From the NCBI GenBank assembly GCA_001643675.2, contig LSRY02000010.1, positions 5,001-69,000 on the forward strand: DNA of 64,000 nucleotides, given 5' to 3'. The stretch is from Monocercomonoides exilis. Lineage: Eukaryota; Preaxostyla; Oxymonadida; Polymastigidae. The notes under the pieces are model-generated. The model did no database searches. It was not told the DNA's origin and saw only the letters and a program-made list of their open reading frames with translations. Positions 33,804-46,512 of the stretch are shown here, in pieces (the first letter of the stretch is position 1; each line of letters starts with the position of its first letter). Position numbers and translations under genes: made by a program.

Positions 33804-36523
33804 TGCAGATATGTTGCGAAAGAGTTTTCTTTTCTGCCTTCATTCCCGTTTCTGAAATTGGATGACAAGAGAATTAAGAAAAAGGATGAGAAATTGGATA
33901 TGTGAGTCTGGTTGATGGTGAAGAGAAGAGGAAGGGAGAAGAGGAAGTGAAGAAGAAGAAGATGATGATGATGAAGGAGGTGTAGGAAGAAGAAGAAGAA
34001 GGAAAACGAGAAGAAAATGAAGAAGAAGAAGAAGAATTTTAATCTTCAAAATAGAAATGGTGAGAAGAAGGGAGGGAGGAAACGAAAGGATCAATGAAAC
34101 CAGAAAAAGCAGAAGAAATAATATTTTTGTGATTTGAATGAAAAGAAATTGAAGAATTAAATGAAGAATTTAAAGTAGAAGAAGAAGAAGAAATTGGAGA
34201 AGAAGAAATAGAAGAAACAAAGATGCAGGAGCAGAAGGGGGAGCAGAAGGCGGAAGAAGAGGAGGAAGGGAAGATTTAGAGGAAAAAGCTGGAGAACGAG
34301 AAATACGAGAAGAAGAAGAGGAAGAAGATGAAGAAGTAAACCCATGAGATATTTGATTATGATTATCTCCAAAATGCTCTACAACACTGATCGTCTTCGG
34401 AGAAATATTTGAAATTTCTCCGAAAACAATGCAGGAATATCAGAGAAGCAGTCCAAAAATGAAATTTCTTTGAGTTTCTTTGTGCATTTTCCTTTGTTTC
34501 CAAATTAATTTTTGTTAAAAATTGAGTTTTCTGCAATTGAAGGTAAGAAGTCAATGTCTTTATCGAAATTGTCTTCTTCGAAGAATGTTTCGTCTCTTTT
34601 GGGGGAAGAATGAGTTGTTTCTTGTGTGATGAATATATTGGCTCTATCTTCTCTTTCTCTTTCTTCAATTAATGGTTCTTCTTATGATTTCAATGATTCT
34701 CTTCTTTTTCTTTCTTTTCCTTCTCATTCAATTTCTATTCTTTCCCCTTTTTCTTCTTCTTCTTTCAAACGACTTTGTATTGATTCATAAAATATCAAAA
34801 TAATTTTGTTCCATTTCGTTATCCAATATTTGTTATGAATTTCTCCCTTAATTGCATCAAGTGCTCACATCTCTAACAAGTCTTTAATTTTTATTGATTT
34901 GTTTTCGCCGAGTTTTCAAAAATGTGAATGCACAATTTGCCAACCTCACTGCATCTGGCCTTCATTGCTCAAAATACTCCTATGATGCTGCTCAAGAAAA
35001 AAACACGCTCTTTGTTCCTCGATAAACTTGACAAAAAGGATTTATCCAATGTTTTGAGCCATCTCTTTATTTTTTTCGCTTCTTCAGATAAAAATTTCCC
35101 TTTTTGTTTTCCCTCTTCTTTCTAACTTTTTTTATCAAAAACTTTTTTGTTAAATGCGTTTCATTCTTCACAACATAAGAAAAGCGATTTGTTTGATAGC
35201 AAGATAACGAAATCATCAAATAAAATAACAAACCCCGAAATATAACAAGTCCGTAAATCAGCCTGCATGCGTGCGTCTTGAATCAAATGAAAAAAGGACA
35301 AATTGGAGAAGATTGCTGCAAACAAGCTTCATTTTGAGAAAGAATATTTAATGGGACTGGAAGATAATGGAGAAACATGAACTGGGAGAAGTGATTTAAG
35401 AAAGAAAAAGAAAGAGAAAAGAGAATCGTGTTTTAGGAAGCATCTTGATATTTTCCATTTTAAATTTTGGCATGCTTTATCATTTTTGAGATTCATTGAA
35501 AATAAAAAAAGTTTATGAAACTTAAATTGTTTGAAGGGGTTCGCTTCTTGTTGAGAGATGAAGAGAACATTGCTTTCCAATAATATTTTGTTCCATAGTT
35601 GAAATGAACAGTTTCTTCCTGTTGTCACAATCTTCCATCACCTTATTTTTGTGGGTGCTTAATTGGGTTTTTGTTTTGGAGTTCCGAACTATTATCAAAT
35701 CCTTATTGCTTGCTTTTAGTCAAATTTTGTGAGTTGCATCAAAATACTATCTTTCAAATGAGAGAATATAGTTTTTGTTTTCAGATTTTTGCAGCGCTCA
35801 TATTTTAACAATCTTTTTCATTATACAATAATTTTTCAATATTCTTTAAGGTGAAAAAATGTTATTCTTTTTATGATATGATAGCAGAATAAGTTTGGTA
35901 CAAATAAAGCATTTTTTCATGGAGAATAATTTTTCCTTAAAATTTGTTTCTAATTGTTAAAGAATCTTGTAAAAATAATGAAATTGGAAAAAAAAGCATT
36001 CTCTCTGTCTCTTTTTAAAAATATTTCCAAAAGCTGGTATATGATGACTTTCACTTTCCAACAATGAAAAATTTGAACTGCAATTCTATTCATATAAATT
36101 CTCATAAAAAGAGGCGCATTGAACAAATCTAACAACAGAAATATTTCGATATAAATATAAACAGATATACAAATCCATTTTTATACAAAAATGTTAAAAA
36201 ACTCTTAAGAAGTTCCAAAAACATAATGGCAAACGCCATATAAAAAATTTTTTTCATAAAGAAATATAACTTTTTTAAAAAAATATCTCTAAAGTTAATG
36301 ATGGAAAAAATGAAAAAATAATTGAAACAGAAATAAAACTCTCAACAATTATCGTTAAATGGAAATTATTAAAAAAAATTAAAATAATTGTAATTTCAAA
36401 AATATACATACATATATTTTTCCCCCTCTTCAAACAAGTGGGAAAACATTTCAAAAGAAAGGGGAAAAAAAATTAAAAATAAAAAGAACCATCCACTATA
36501 AATCCCATTTCTAATGCTCCTTG
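33804..36523. other. Gap: GAA/GAG simple sequence, then AT-rich DNA
   Basis: Bases 33900-34350 are purine-rich GAAGAA-type simple repeat that opens long Leu/Phe frames on the minus strand, which I regard as artefacts. Bases 34350-36523 are AT-rich. A 65-codon plus-strand frame at 34928-35125 has fairly ordinary composition and could be a small relic. Confidence 0.45.
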
Positions 36524-39500
36524 CTAATTCTTCTCATCCGCAATCCGCTTGTATTGCCTTCGCTTCCTCTTTCTCACCACACAGGCAACAATTACAGCCC
36601 CCACAACTGCAGCAATTGAAAACACACTCACAGATACAGCAATTGCCACCAGCTGAGCTGTTGTCAACTTCTTCGGATCTTCTTTCTTTTGTTTCACCAA
36701 AGTAATATATTCGGTGCTCCTTTTTTCTCCTTCTGATATGCCGCTTGGGTATCTCAGCCGGCAAACCAACGACGTGTATTCATCACCTTCTAGCAGTGAT
36801 GAAGGAATTATCACTCTCATCTCTGCCTCGTTCACATACTCAGAAACGGGGCATTCAATCCACTCCTTCATTTTCCCCACTCTTTTCTTTGATGCTTCAA
36901 CTGTAAGTTCACATGGAAATAGATACGACCCGTGAATCACAGCTTGTGCTCCTTCATCTGGTTCGATAATTTTTCCTTTTCCTTCCTCGACTTCGCCCTT
37001 TGTCTTTTTAGTAATCGTTGCATTTTTCAAAATGGGGGTGAAGAAATATGAGTCCATATCATCAGCAGCATTTCCACCTGGTTTACTTTTGGTAACCATT
37101 CCAAATGGTTTTCCATTCAATCCATCGCTTCCAGGTGCTAAGGAGTTTATATAAGTATAATTAAACATTGGATTTGAGTTAACTATGATGTTGTGCCTCA
37201 TCGAAGGATACTTCTCCCAATTCTCTCCAATTGGGTGATTGTTCACAAAGCTGCAGTTGTTCAAGGTCAGACGAGAATACGTTGAATAAATCGCGCCGTC
37301 GCTGATGTCCACAAACGAGCTGTCATTAATGGTTATGCGAATCGCTCCATATAAATAAAGCAATCCAGAATCCCATGAACACAGCTGACTTTCCTCTTCT
37401 CCGATTTCATTCTTCTGATCGCTGCTTGCAGATGGCTTCTCCAATTTCAAAAAGTCATTCTTCTTTTCTCTTTCTTTTGAATTTCTGAATTCGTTGTTTT
37501 GTTTACCATTTGTGCCGTTACTATTTCTTCCGTAAATGACTAGCTGTGAAAATATTTCCGATCCTTGTTTGAACACTATCAGCCTATACGGAAGAGCCCT
37601 TCCTTCTCCACCCTTCGCATTTTCTCCTTTCAATCCAGTATGCCATGGCCTGAAGACAACATCAATTATTTTCAAGTTATATTCAGTACAAATCACATCC
37701 AGTACGTCTCCTTCAATGGCATCTGGATACTCGATGTCAATGTGCTCAAACCTCAGATAATAGTCTTTCGTATAAAACACAGCAATTGACTCCTCCGCTT
37801 TCATATTCGCACCAATTCGAAGGACGCCCCGATTCTTCTCTGTGGTTGTCAAATTCTTTGAAACAGTACCATATCTCTGTTCCCACTCAGATGATGGTTC
37901 AGATGCAGAAGTGAGTGTTACGTACTCGTCAATCAAAAACGGCTTGTCCACGAAGACTCTTCCAATAACATGCATCGTCATAACTCCATTCTGGATTCCA
38001 TGCTCAATGGCGGTGCTGATCAGATCACACGGTTTTTCTTTTTTCCCGCAAATTTTGTCGTCACTGGCCTTCACTCCTCCAACATAAATATTCTTCGAAT
38101 GATACGGCAGTTTGTTCGCTTCATCGCTCAGAAGATCAACAACATTCACCTCTCCCCCGTTCCTTTCTTCCAAAAGCATCAGATTCGAATTTCCATATAT
38201 CTCTTCCATCTCAAATTCAAACAATTCTTCTTTTATCTGCTTTCTTCCAATCGGAAACGAAAGATATACAAGTTCTCCTCTATCCGCGCAGCAGTTACTA
38301 AATATCATCCCGTTCAATCTCAAATTCACTTCTGCTGTTATTTTGTCAGCAACTCGAATAAACATCGCTCCACCTTTCGGCTCTTCGTTTGACAGAAAAC
38401 TCCATTCATTGATTGCATTTTGTGCACTTTTACATGAGCAATTATTGAATTCATCATTGTAAAAACTGTAATAATTAAAATTTCCAATTTCCAAATACAG
38501 AACTCCTCCCAATTTGTGTTCTTTCGAGTGACAATTGGAAAAATTTCCATCGAAAAAACTAAGCTGACTGCACTTCTCCAAAATAGTAACAATTGACTGT
38601 GTTGTGCTCGTAGTGGAGACTGTGTCCATGCTCAATTCATATAAATCAACATCTTTCGCAGCTTCAACCAATATGATTGCAAAAGAAGATGTGAAATGAG
38701 AGATAAGCACGTAGTTAAGAGAGAGCTTTCCCATTTTGCATTCAATCAGCACACAGTTCAGCATCTGTTTTGAATCTGTGCATGAGATGTTCACCTGGTC
38801 AATTTTAGTGTACACCCCGTCTCCATCACACACAAACAGGCCATTGTCTCTCCCGCTCTGTCTCGTTGTGTCCACTTGCACATCTGCTCTGTACAGTCGA
38901 AAATTCGCATTTTGCCGCACATTAAACAGTCCCTCACCTAGGTGCACCTTCGCTTCGTCTAGAACTGTTGTAATGCTGATGATGTTGTTTTTTCTGTTTG
39001 TGACTGTGGCAAACCTTTCTTCAATCAGTATTGACTCAATGTCGTATTTGTTGTGGTCTTCAGTTGTATATACTGTAAATGTTCTTCCTTGCTGACAATT
39101 CAAGAGAGCCTGCTTCATCGTCTTGCAAGGCCTTTCCCTTCTTCTTCCGCATCCTTCACTGTCTTCTCCTTTTTCGCCATCAACATCAACCTCTGCTGTG
39201 TCAACGCGCAGCCAATCTTCATGAAAAACAATTGCTCCATCTTTCTTAATCGCTCCTACTCGATGGTCTTTTGTCAAACTGAAGGAATCTGCATCAAAAG
39301 GCGATTGATTCATTTCGATGTCTCTTTCACTGCTCAATACAAGATCATTTCCGCACTGTTCTGCTGAATTATCTTTGAAGAAACAGTTTTTAAACAAAAT
39401 TTCGTCGATCAGTCTTGCCTCTTCTCCTAAATGAATTGCCATCCCTCCGCCTGTCATTGCCTTGCATTCCAGAAATGTACCGTTTCTGCATTCAAATTCT

Positions 39501-40627
39501 GCCATCTGCGTCAGGTCACGTATCAGCAGCCCTCCTCCATCGGAAGCTGCCTCACAGCTGCGAAACTCGACATTTTCCAACTTCACTTTCCCTTTCATCA
39601 CACCAATCATCACTTCTCCTCCACGAACAGCCCTTCCCCAATCAAATGAAGTATCGAGAATGTTCAGTTCACTCTCTGGGTTCATCATCTCAAAATAAAT
39701 GCAGCCACCATTTTCTGATTTCAGAGATCGAATCGAAGATATTGTACATTCGGAAATAATTATCTTCACTTTTTTGTCTCTCCCACTTTTTGCTTCGAGC
39801 AACGCTGGTCCTGCATTTCCCCTCTCAACAGAGCTTAAGCGGCCTCCTTCCAGTGTGAACGAAGATGGAAGCTCCAGTGCACATTCTTTTTCAAGCTTTG
39901 CATAGTCCACTTGAACGTTCTTCAATTTTTGTACAGCAACATCTTCGGATATGTGCAGAATGGTCACACCAGATAGATAATAATATCTTAAATAACCCCA
40001 AAAAAATCCATCAATTGATAATTTACCTTCTGTTATTCTCAAGATCGAAAATGGGGCATATTCATCAATCCATTTTTGAAAATATATGTTGCAATCCATT
40101 ATTGTCAAATCACCTTCAAGGCCTCTAGAAAGAATAATTGCAGATGCTTCTTCTGCTTCCTTTGATGACTGTCTAGTTTTAAATGGAATAAGATTAAATG
40201 TCAAATGTTCCAGAGTCAGGGTTTTCTCATTTGCCATGTGGAACATCCCTTTCGCAGCAATGTCATCCAATTCAAAATTGACTGTTCTTCTCGTTCCCTG
40301 TTCCGATGCTGCTTCCATCGCAAGGCTGAAATCTTTTGAAAATTGAAAACTGTAAGGTGTTTCAGTTGAGTCAACAATCTTTATGGTTTTATCTCCAGGA
40401 CCTTCCCCAAGCAGCTCAATTCCTTTCAAAATTGTTTTGCACGGATCCGCTTCACTTCCACAGTTCTGCTTCGAATCGTCTCCTTTTTCAGAAATAAAAA
40501 CGGCATCAATAGCTGCCTCGGGATAGCCATCGGAAAATACATTTGACAGATTTTTGTAATCGTCTTGCCGAGTGGGACAACTTGCAAACAGAAAGTTCGC
40601 GAGAATCAAAATCAAAAACATTTTCAT
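36524..40627 (-). CDS. Type I membrane protein with three beta-helix modules
   Basis: An intact single-exon gene of 1367 codons, stop TAG. Residues 1-17 form a signal peptide (MKMFLILILANFLFA). The extracellular region has three modules of roughly 400-440 residues. Each opens with a short strand, a Gly/Asp turn and a CGxxxxPCxT motif (CGSEADPCKT near residue 56, CGRRRERPCKT near 492, CGKKEKPCDL near 861). Strand-turn repeats rich in Asn, Cys and Gly follow, typical of parallel beta-helix (pectate-lyase-like, polymorphic-outer-membrane-like) proteins. Near the C-terminus a hydrophobic span (LVAIAVSVSVFSIAAVVGAV) is followed by a basic tail (RKRKRRQYKR). I infer a cell-surface or secretory-pathway protein. 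Enzyme activity is not indicated. Confidence 0.85.
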   Translation of the reverse strand: MKMFLILILANFLFASCPTRQDDYKNLSNVFSDGYPEAAIDAVFISEKGDDSKQNCGSEADPCKTILKGIELLGEGPGDKTIKIVDSTETPYSFQFSKDFSLAMEAASEQGTRRTVNFELDDIAAKGMFHMANEKTLTLEHLTFNLIPFKTRQSSKEAEEASAIILSRGLEGDLTIMDCNIYFQKWIDEYAPFSILRITEGKLSIDGFFWGYLRYYYLSGVTILHISEDVAVQKLKNVQVDYAKLEKECALELPSSFTLEGGRLSSVERGNAGPALLEAKSGRDKKVKIIISECTISSIRSLKSENGGCIYFEMMNPESELNILDTSFDWGRAVRGGEVMIGVMKGKVKLENVEFRSCEAASDGGGLLIRDLTQMAEFECRNGTFLECKAMTGGGMAIHLGEEARLIDEILFKNCFFKDNSAEQCGNDLVLSSERDIEMNQSPFDADSFSLTKDHRVGAIKKDGAIVFHEDWLRVDTAEVDVDGEKGEDSEGCGRRRERPCKTMKQALLNCQQGRTFTVYTTEDHNKYDIESILIEERFATVTNRKNNIISITTVLDEAKVHLGEGLFNVRQNANFRLYRADVQVDTTRQSGRDNGLFVCDGDGVYTKIDQVNISCTDSKQMLNCVLIECKMGKLSLNYVLISHFTSSFAIILVEAAKDVDLYELSMDTVSTTSTTQSIVTILEKCSQLSFFDGNFSNCHSKEHKLGGVLYLEIGNFNYYSFYNDEFNNCSCKSAQNAINEWSFLSNEEPKGGAMFIRVADKITAEVNLRLNGMIFSNCCADRGELVYLSFPIGRKQIKEELFEFEMEEIYGNSNLMLLEERNGGEVNVVDLLSDEANKLPYHSKNIYVGGVKASDDKICGKKEKPCDLISTAIEHGIQNGVMTMHVIGRVFVDKPFLIDEYVTLTSASEPSSEWEQRYGTVSKNLTTTEKNRGVLRIGANMKAEESIAVFYTKDYYLRFEHIDIEYPDAIEGDVLDVICTEYNLKIIDVVFRPWHTGLKGENAKGGEGRALPYRLIVFKQGSEIFSQLVIYGRNSNGTNGKQNNEFRNSKEREKKNDFLKLEKPSASSDQKNEIGEEESQLCSWDSGLLYLYGAIRITINDSSFVDISDGAIYSTYSRLTLNNCSFVNNHPIGENWEKYPSMRHNIIVNSNPMFNYTYINSLAPGSDGLNGKPFGMVTKSKPGGNAADDMDSYFFTPILKNATITKKTKGEVEEGKGKIIEPDEGAQAVIHGSYLFPCELTVEASKKRVGKMKEWIECPVSEYVNEAEMRVIIPSSLLEGDEYTSLVCRLRYPSGISEGEKRSTEYITLVKQKKEDPKKLTTAQLVAIAVSVSVFSIAAVVGAVIVACVVRKRKRRQYKRIADEKN

Positions 40628-40914
40628 AGAAAGACAATTGGTTGTTGATCAACAAAAAGAAAACCACTGTCAAAAGTGTTCTTGTTCTTTAAAATTCTTA
40701 TTGCGTCTTTCTTTTTGGAAAAATTGCACCATGTTTCAGACTTTTCATTTCTGTGTGTTTACAGTTTTATTATTTGGGAATGAATTTCAGATTGAAAAAA
40801 CAACATATTTTCCACTGTTTGAGGAAGAAGAAAAAAAGACATATTTTTGTGTCAACGAATAATATCTCATTTTTATTCCGAAATATTTTTCTTTCTTCTT
40901 TTTGTATGTTTCAT

Positions 40915-40918
<4 letters not shown>

Positions 40919-40970
<52 letters not shown>
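40919..40970. repeat. A52 homopolymer
   Basis: Fifty-two consecutive A residues on the plus strand, about 290 bp upstream of the surface-protein start codon. The length is remarkable. It could be a retrotransposed poly(A) tail or a slippage-prone tract, and the exact length in the assembly may be unreliable. Confidence 0.9.
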
Positions 40971-40972
<2 letters not shown>

Positions 40973-43131
40973 ACAACGAATCATTCATTCAAAGAAAATG
41001 AATCGAAACAGTTGCTTCTAAACAAAAATTGCAACAAAGCAAGAATCTCAAAAGCAACTTTTTCATTTGATTCTTTCATTTGTGTTTCACGAGAAGGGAT
41101 TTTTTTGAAAAGGAAGATCAAAGCTTATGTGGTACTGTTTTCCCAGCGAATTGAGGCAACTGAGACTTTGGAGATACATGAAACAACTCTGATTGACCCA
41201 TTGATATTAACTCGCTCCGATCTTCTTCGCGATGATATTCATCCCATTTGCTAAGGAACGTCAGCGTTTTATATGTTGAAGCAGTGTTGATTTTCCTGAT
41301 GATGGAGCTTTTCATTTTTTTCTTTTCTTCCATCGCAGCTTCCTGTCTTGAGTTGTGTTTGGCCATCAATTTCTCTTCGTTGTTGATTCTGCCTTCAAGC
41401 AAGTGCTTCTCCTCCCTTCTCTCTCACAAATCTTGAATCTGTGCACTCTGGTGCGTTAGTCCTCTCTCTTTCCTCTTCTCATCGACACGTTCAAATGTGC
41501 CTGCGTTTCTCAACAACTTGAACCATATCCCATCAACTATTCATCCTGCGCTGCTGGTGCTGACTGAACGATTATTCAGAGAACAAGAAGAACCACCTTA
41601 TTGAACAGCATGCTAGTTTCAGCACAAACAGAGCACAGCCAGTGGCAGAGATTTCTATTTGCAAATGCTCATCTCACAGCATGCCCACTGCTCCAGAAAC
41701 AGAACAGACAAAGGAATCGCCAATGTTGCAAAGCAGAGACCTCCACAATTCATTCCCATTTGCTGCTATTTGCCGCATCAAGAAAAGATCAATCGCAAAA
41801 ATCACACATACACGCACACGCACAAAGTGAACAGCAGAAGGCAAAGCGAAGCAAATGGCAGTTCGTTTTCTTGAGACAAGAACAATAGAATATTATTCAT
41901 GACAGTTGCGAGTGAATGTTTGCAGATGGCTGAGGAAAGAGAATTTGGTTGCAAGGGAAGCAAGATTGAAGGAGATAAAGATGAGCCGCTGTTGAGGAAG
42001 ATGCACAGAATCCAGCGGATGCAAAAACAGAAACAGAAACAGAAAAAGAAACAGAAAAAGATGATGATGAGCTGAAATTAAATGGTATTTTTTCTGGCCA
42101 AATGTTGAACATAGAACTGAAGAAGTTGTTGTGGAATAGCAACATTTTGAATTGCCTTTGTGACATATTATGGAATTGTTGAAAACATGTTGCAAACAAA
42201 ACAAATCATGATTGACTTATTATTTTTTCCAAAAGAGCTCAACAAAGCAGAAGATGCAAATCAATGTGGAACAAAGCTCAGTGACACAATGAGAGATAAC
42301 TTTTCTTTGTTCAGATCGTTTCATTTAGCACCAGATTGTCTTCATAATCGCTATACACAAAATATTCTTTTCCGAAAAACTTCGATCATCCAATTCATTT
42401 CCTTCACTCATTTGTTGTCATTTTCCCACTTTCTAATTGGACAACAGCTTTCTTTGTTGAAAACGCCCCAATGCGTTTCACTTCTTTTTCAAGTTGACTT
42501 TTCACTGAAGTTGTTTTCATCCAAATCACAGTTTAAGTGAGAAAAGAAGCATGAAGTCTATAATCTCGTTTATTTGCAAATTGCTGTTTGATCCCTTGTT
42601 CATTTTTGCCTCATTTTTCTCACTCAAAAAAGGAATGAGCATTTCTATGAAATGCATGATGTTTTGGCTTTGAAAAGGCTTCACACGCAGATATGTGCAT
42701 CATGAACTGAAACACTTTTATTGTTTGTTCAACAGCAAAGAATAGAAACTTTTGACAATTGTGATTCTTGAAAAGACATCCCAACAAAAACACGTTCTTC
42801 AGTTGTAATTCCAAATTAAGGAATAAATTTCCATTGTTTTCTGTTTCACAGGAATTATTTCTCGCAATTCAGTGGTGTATTTTATCTTTTGTTCTCCCAT
42901 TTTGCTGATGGATAATTTCGTTTAGAATAATAAAAAATGATTACGATCAAAACATCCATTATAACATTCAACAATAATTTAGGCTTTGTTTCTTTTTGTT
43001 AATTCTTTCCAAAAAAATACCATGATCCAAAGAAATGTTTGAATGCTGAAATTTTAATGATTGTGCACCTTTTTCGTTTTTAAATTTTTTTCAAATTGGC
43101 TTGTTTTGTGTCTGTGTACTTGAAGAAAACG
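40971..43131. other. Gap with weak ORFs
   Basis: A 94-codon minus-strand frame (41402-41118, contains YKTLTFLSKWDEYHREEDRSE) has balanced composition and may be a gene remnant. Around 42025-42060 there is an AAACAG/AAAAAG simple repeat. A 126-codon plus-strand frame at 42160-42540 is intact but unrecognised. None is strong enough to call a gene. Confidence 0.35.
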
Positions 43132-44598
43132 ATGTGTTTTCTGGATGATGCAATGAAAAAAATGCAGGAGATGAATATAACAAAAAAGTTTCATGGTTTG
43201 CAAACGTTGATATTTTTGAATTTATGATTTCTGCTTCTTCTTCCTTTCTTTCATATTTCTTTGAAGTTTTGTTCGACGAACTGGGACATTGCTCCGAAAT
43301 TGAACAGGAACAAAAAATCGAAGAAATGAGAAGAATGGTTGAGAAAATGAATGAAGATGAATTTCAATCCGTGATAACTACAAAAATGTTCAATGGAATT
43401 AACAAAATGGTTGAAGAAAAGAAATTGATAACAAAAAATTTAATTTTGTTGTTGAAGTGCATTGGTTGTCGCAAAATACTTATCAACATCTCAAGTCAAA
43501 GTTTTGATCATTCTTTTCTGTGCAAAAGAATTGTAAAGATGATTGTTGAAGAAGATGACAAGAAAGAAGAAAAAAATGAAAAACTTATTGTTGATTTATG
43601 TGAATGCTATTTTGTGTTGAATGCAAAGGCTTCTCCAGAGAAATTTTTTTCAACTTGTATCCCTTATCTTTTTAAAGTGGCTTCAAACAAAGAGGAAAAT
43701 GAGAAGACACAAAAAGAAGTGGAAATAGTTTTATTGTCTTTAAGTCAGATCTATATGTGTTATGTTTGAAATTTTTTTACCTTTTTTTATTTTTCCAAGA
43801 AATTGATATTTCTTTTTCCTTTTATAAAAAAAGGACCTTGAAAAAGAATTGTATTTGAATGAAATCAAAGATATTATCCTATATCATCAAGAACACCACA
43901 ACCTCACTCGAATTGCTTATCAATCTGCTTGGCATTTTTTAATAAGCCGAATATTCTTCAACGGATCTTTGGAAGATGTCATTGTGAATAAGTTGCATTT
44001 TATCGAAGATACAACAAAAGAACTGGAAGAACTTTCAAAATATATTGTTTGGAAGAGAGAAAAAGAAGAGGAACGAGGAAAAGAAGCAAAAGAACTTCTG
44101 ATTTTGATGATGTGGCTTGAAACAATAAGGTCTTATTTTTTCTCGTGCAAAATTTGGAATGAAAAATATGTTGGTTTAATCAGCAGCATTGTTCAGGTGC
44201 TTCGGGCAACAAAAGATAATTATAGAAAATATTTCAACATGTGCCTTTGTTTATTGAGAAAAGCTGCGGAAAATGAAGCGGTGAAAGTTGAAGACTTGTT
44301 GAAAGGAGGAGCTGTTGATGTTGTTTTGGAAGAGATTCGGAGATCGAAAATGGATGACGAAATTGCATATTATTGCTTGGTTTTCTTTTTGAACATTGCC
44401 GAAAGACGGAAAGAGGAGGAGGAGAATAAAATGGAAGAAATGAAAAGAAAAGCAATGAAAATGGAGATATTTGAAAAGATGGAGGAAGGAGGATGCGAAG
44501 ATACCATTACAAGTTTTCATAAAAAATTATATTTTCTTTACAGAAAATATTATGGTGGCTTATCGTTGAATATATGTGATTATTTTGTTAAAGTTTGA
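43132..44598 (+). CDS. Helical multigene-family protein, copy A
   Basis: Three exons join in phase: 43132-43195, 43267-43763 and 43834-44598 (introns of 71 and 70 nt), giving 441 residues. The product is all-helix in appearance, rich in Glu, Lys and Leu, with segments reading EEKKLITKNLILLLKCIG, LNEIKDIILYHQEHHNLTRI and AVKVEDLLKGGAVDVVLEEI that suggest armadillo/HEAT-like repeats. It matches the inverted copy at 46512-45047 along its whole length, including the position and phase of the first intron, which supports the model. I recall large families of this kind in oxymonad genomes; function is unknown. No signal peptide or transmembrane segment is seen. Confidence 0.7.
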
Positions 44599-45046
44599 GA
44601 AAGTGAAATAATGCGAATTTTGAAACTCATTTTTTTTTTTTTCATCATTTCAAAATTCTTCAAAAAATTTAATTAATTTTTTTTCAAGGATTTCCCACAT
44701 AACTTCAAAATTTCAGGATTTTGCAATAGGACGATTTTTCTTTTAATGTGCTCTAATAATCTCTTTCTTCCAATAGAAGCTTCTATCATATCTGATGACA
44801 CAGTCTTTCAAAACACCTTTGCAAACATAAGAATCTTTTTCATCTTCTTCCTCTTTGTTCACAATTTTGCAAAAAAATATAATTTGGTTGGTATTTTAGA
44901 AAAAGTTAGAACCAAAAAAAAAAAAAAAAAGCAAATATGTATATTTTTTGTTGTTAAAGAAAAAAAAAATAAACAAATAAAGTGCTCAAACTCGTGTGAT
45001 TCAAAAACAATAATTAAGATGATGGGGGAAAAAAGAGGCAAATGAA

Positions 45047-46512
45047 TTATAGATAAACCATATAACCTGAATAATTCTGTTTAATCTCATATTCTTGAAA
45101 AGATGTGTTCTCCCTAGTCTGAATGAAACTGTTCAAACTGATGATGCAATTTTCATATCCTTCTTCTTCCAGCTTTTCAAATAATTCCTTTTTTGTTGAT
45201 TTTCTTTTTGATTCTTTCATTTCATCTACTTCCTTTTCTTTCAATCTACTTGAAATCGAATGAAAAAATTTCAAGTTTTCATGTACTATTTCGTAATTCA
45301 AAGTTGATTGGTTTATTTCATTCAAAACAGCATCAATAACTTTGCCTTTCAAAAGCTCTTCAGCTTTTGCGAATTCACTTTCAGCTGCTTCTCGAAATAA
45401 GCAAATGCATTTTTCGCTTATTTCGTTGTGATCTTCCTTTGCCGCAAGAAGCACTTGAACAACACTTCCAAAAAGTCCAGCAAATTCTTCATTCCTAAGT
45501 TGGCATGAGGCCAAAAAATAGCAAATAACATCGAGCCATCTTCTAATAATAGGTAGTTCTTTCGCTTCTTTTTCCCTTTTTCCCTCTTCTTTTCTCTTCC
45601 AATCAACGCATTTCACCAGTTCTTTAAGTTCTCTAGTTGCTTCTCTCGCAAAATGCAGCTCATTCACAACAATTTCTTCTAATTCGAAATCATAATAATA
45701 TCTGTCCATAAAAAATTCCCAAGCGGATTGATATGCAAGTCGTGTCAGATTCTGATGCGCATGGTGATATTTGATTATCTCCTCTATCTCATTCAAAAAG
45801 ATTCCTTGCTCCATTTTCTATTTTTGAATGAAAATTTTTACGAAAAATAATTTTTGAAAAAATGTTCAAAATAAGAAAATAATATATCCGACTGCCAAAT
45901 ATTGCTCAAAGCCAGCAAGACCATTTCCACATCTTTTTGAGCTTCCTCGCTTTCCTCTTTGTTCAAAGCAGCTTTCAGAAGATAATAAATGCAAATTGAA
46001 AGCAATTCTGATGACAATAAGTTTTTCAGCGAAAGATAGGATTCGCAAAGTCCAACAAGAAGATTTTCGTTTTTCTCTTCTTTTTTCTTTTCTTCTTCAA
46101 GAATCATCCTCTCAAATCTTCTTCTCAATTCAGAATGATTAAAGCCACTGCTCCACATGTTTTTCAGCACATAGCAATATCCAACATACTTCGTCAGCAA
46201 AATTGAATTTTCTATCGTCAATTTGTTTTCTTCAATCATTTTGTCCATTTTGTTGAACAGCTCTGTTGTGAAAACATACAAGAATTCTTCTTTATTCATT
46301 CCATCAATTATTTCATTCATTTCACCGATTTTCTTTCTTTGTTCATCTTCATTGCAATGCTCTAGTAAAGAAAACAATTCTTCAATAAATTTATTAATTA
46401 CCGAAAGCGCTAAACATTCAAAAAATAGAAAAATTCACAAACTTGAAAACTTGTCTGTAAGGGATAGCTCCTGAACATCATCATTGGATTTATCTTCATC
46501 ACGTATTTCCAT
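45047..46512 (-). CDS. Helical multigene-family protein, copy B (possibly broken)
   Basis: Tail-to-tail paralog of 43132-44598. The first exon is 46512-46443, then a 33-nt intron (46442-46410) and a second exon from 46409. The third exon is 45817-45047, where KMEQGIFLNEIEEI aligns with DLEKELYLNEIKDI of copy A. The acceptor agrees with copy A, but no phase-0 donor exists in the expected place: the available GT sites near 45893 and 45841 are both phase 2, so the two parts do not join in frame. A one-base lesion, an assembly error or an unusual splice could explain this. Otherwise the sequence is well preserved. Confidence 0.6.

Noticed and set aside
33840-34372. Leu-rich minus-strand ORFs that look like membrane proteins
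   Set aside because: They arise from reading a GAA/GAG purine repeat in reverse.
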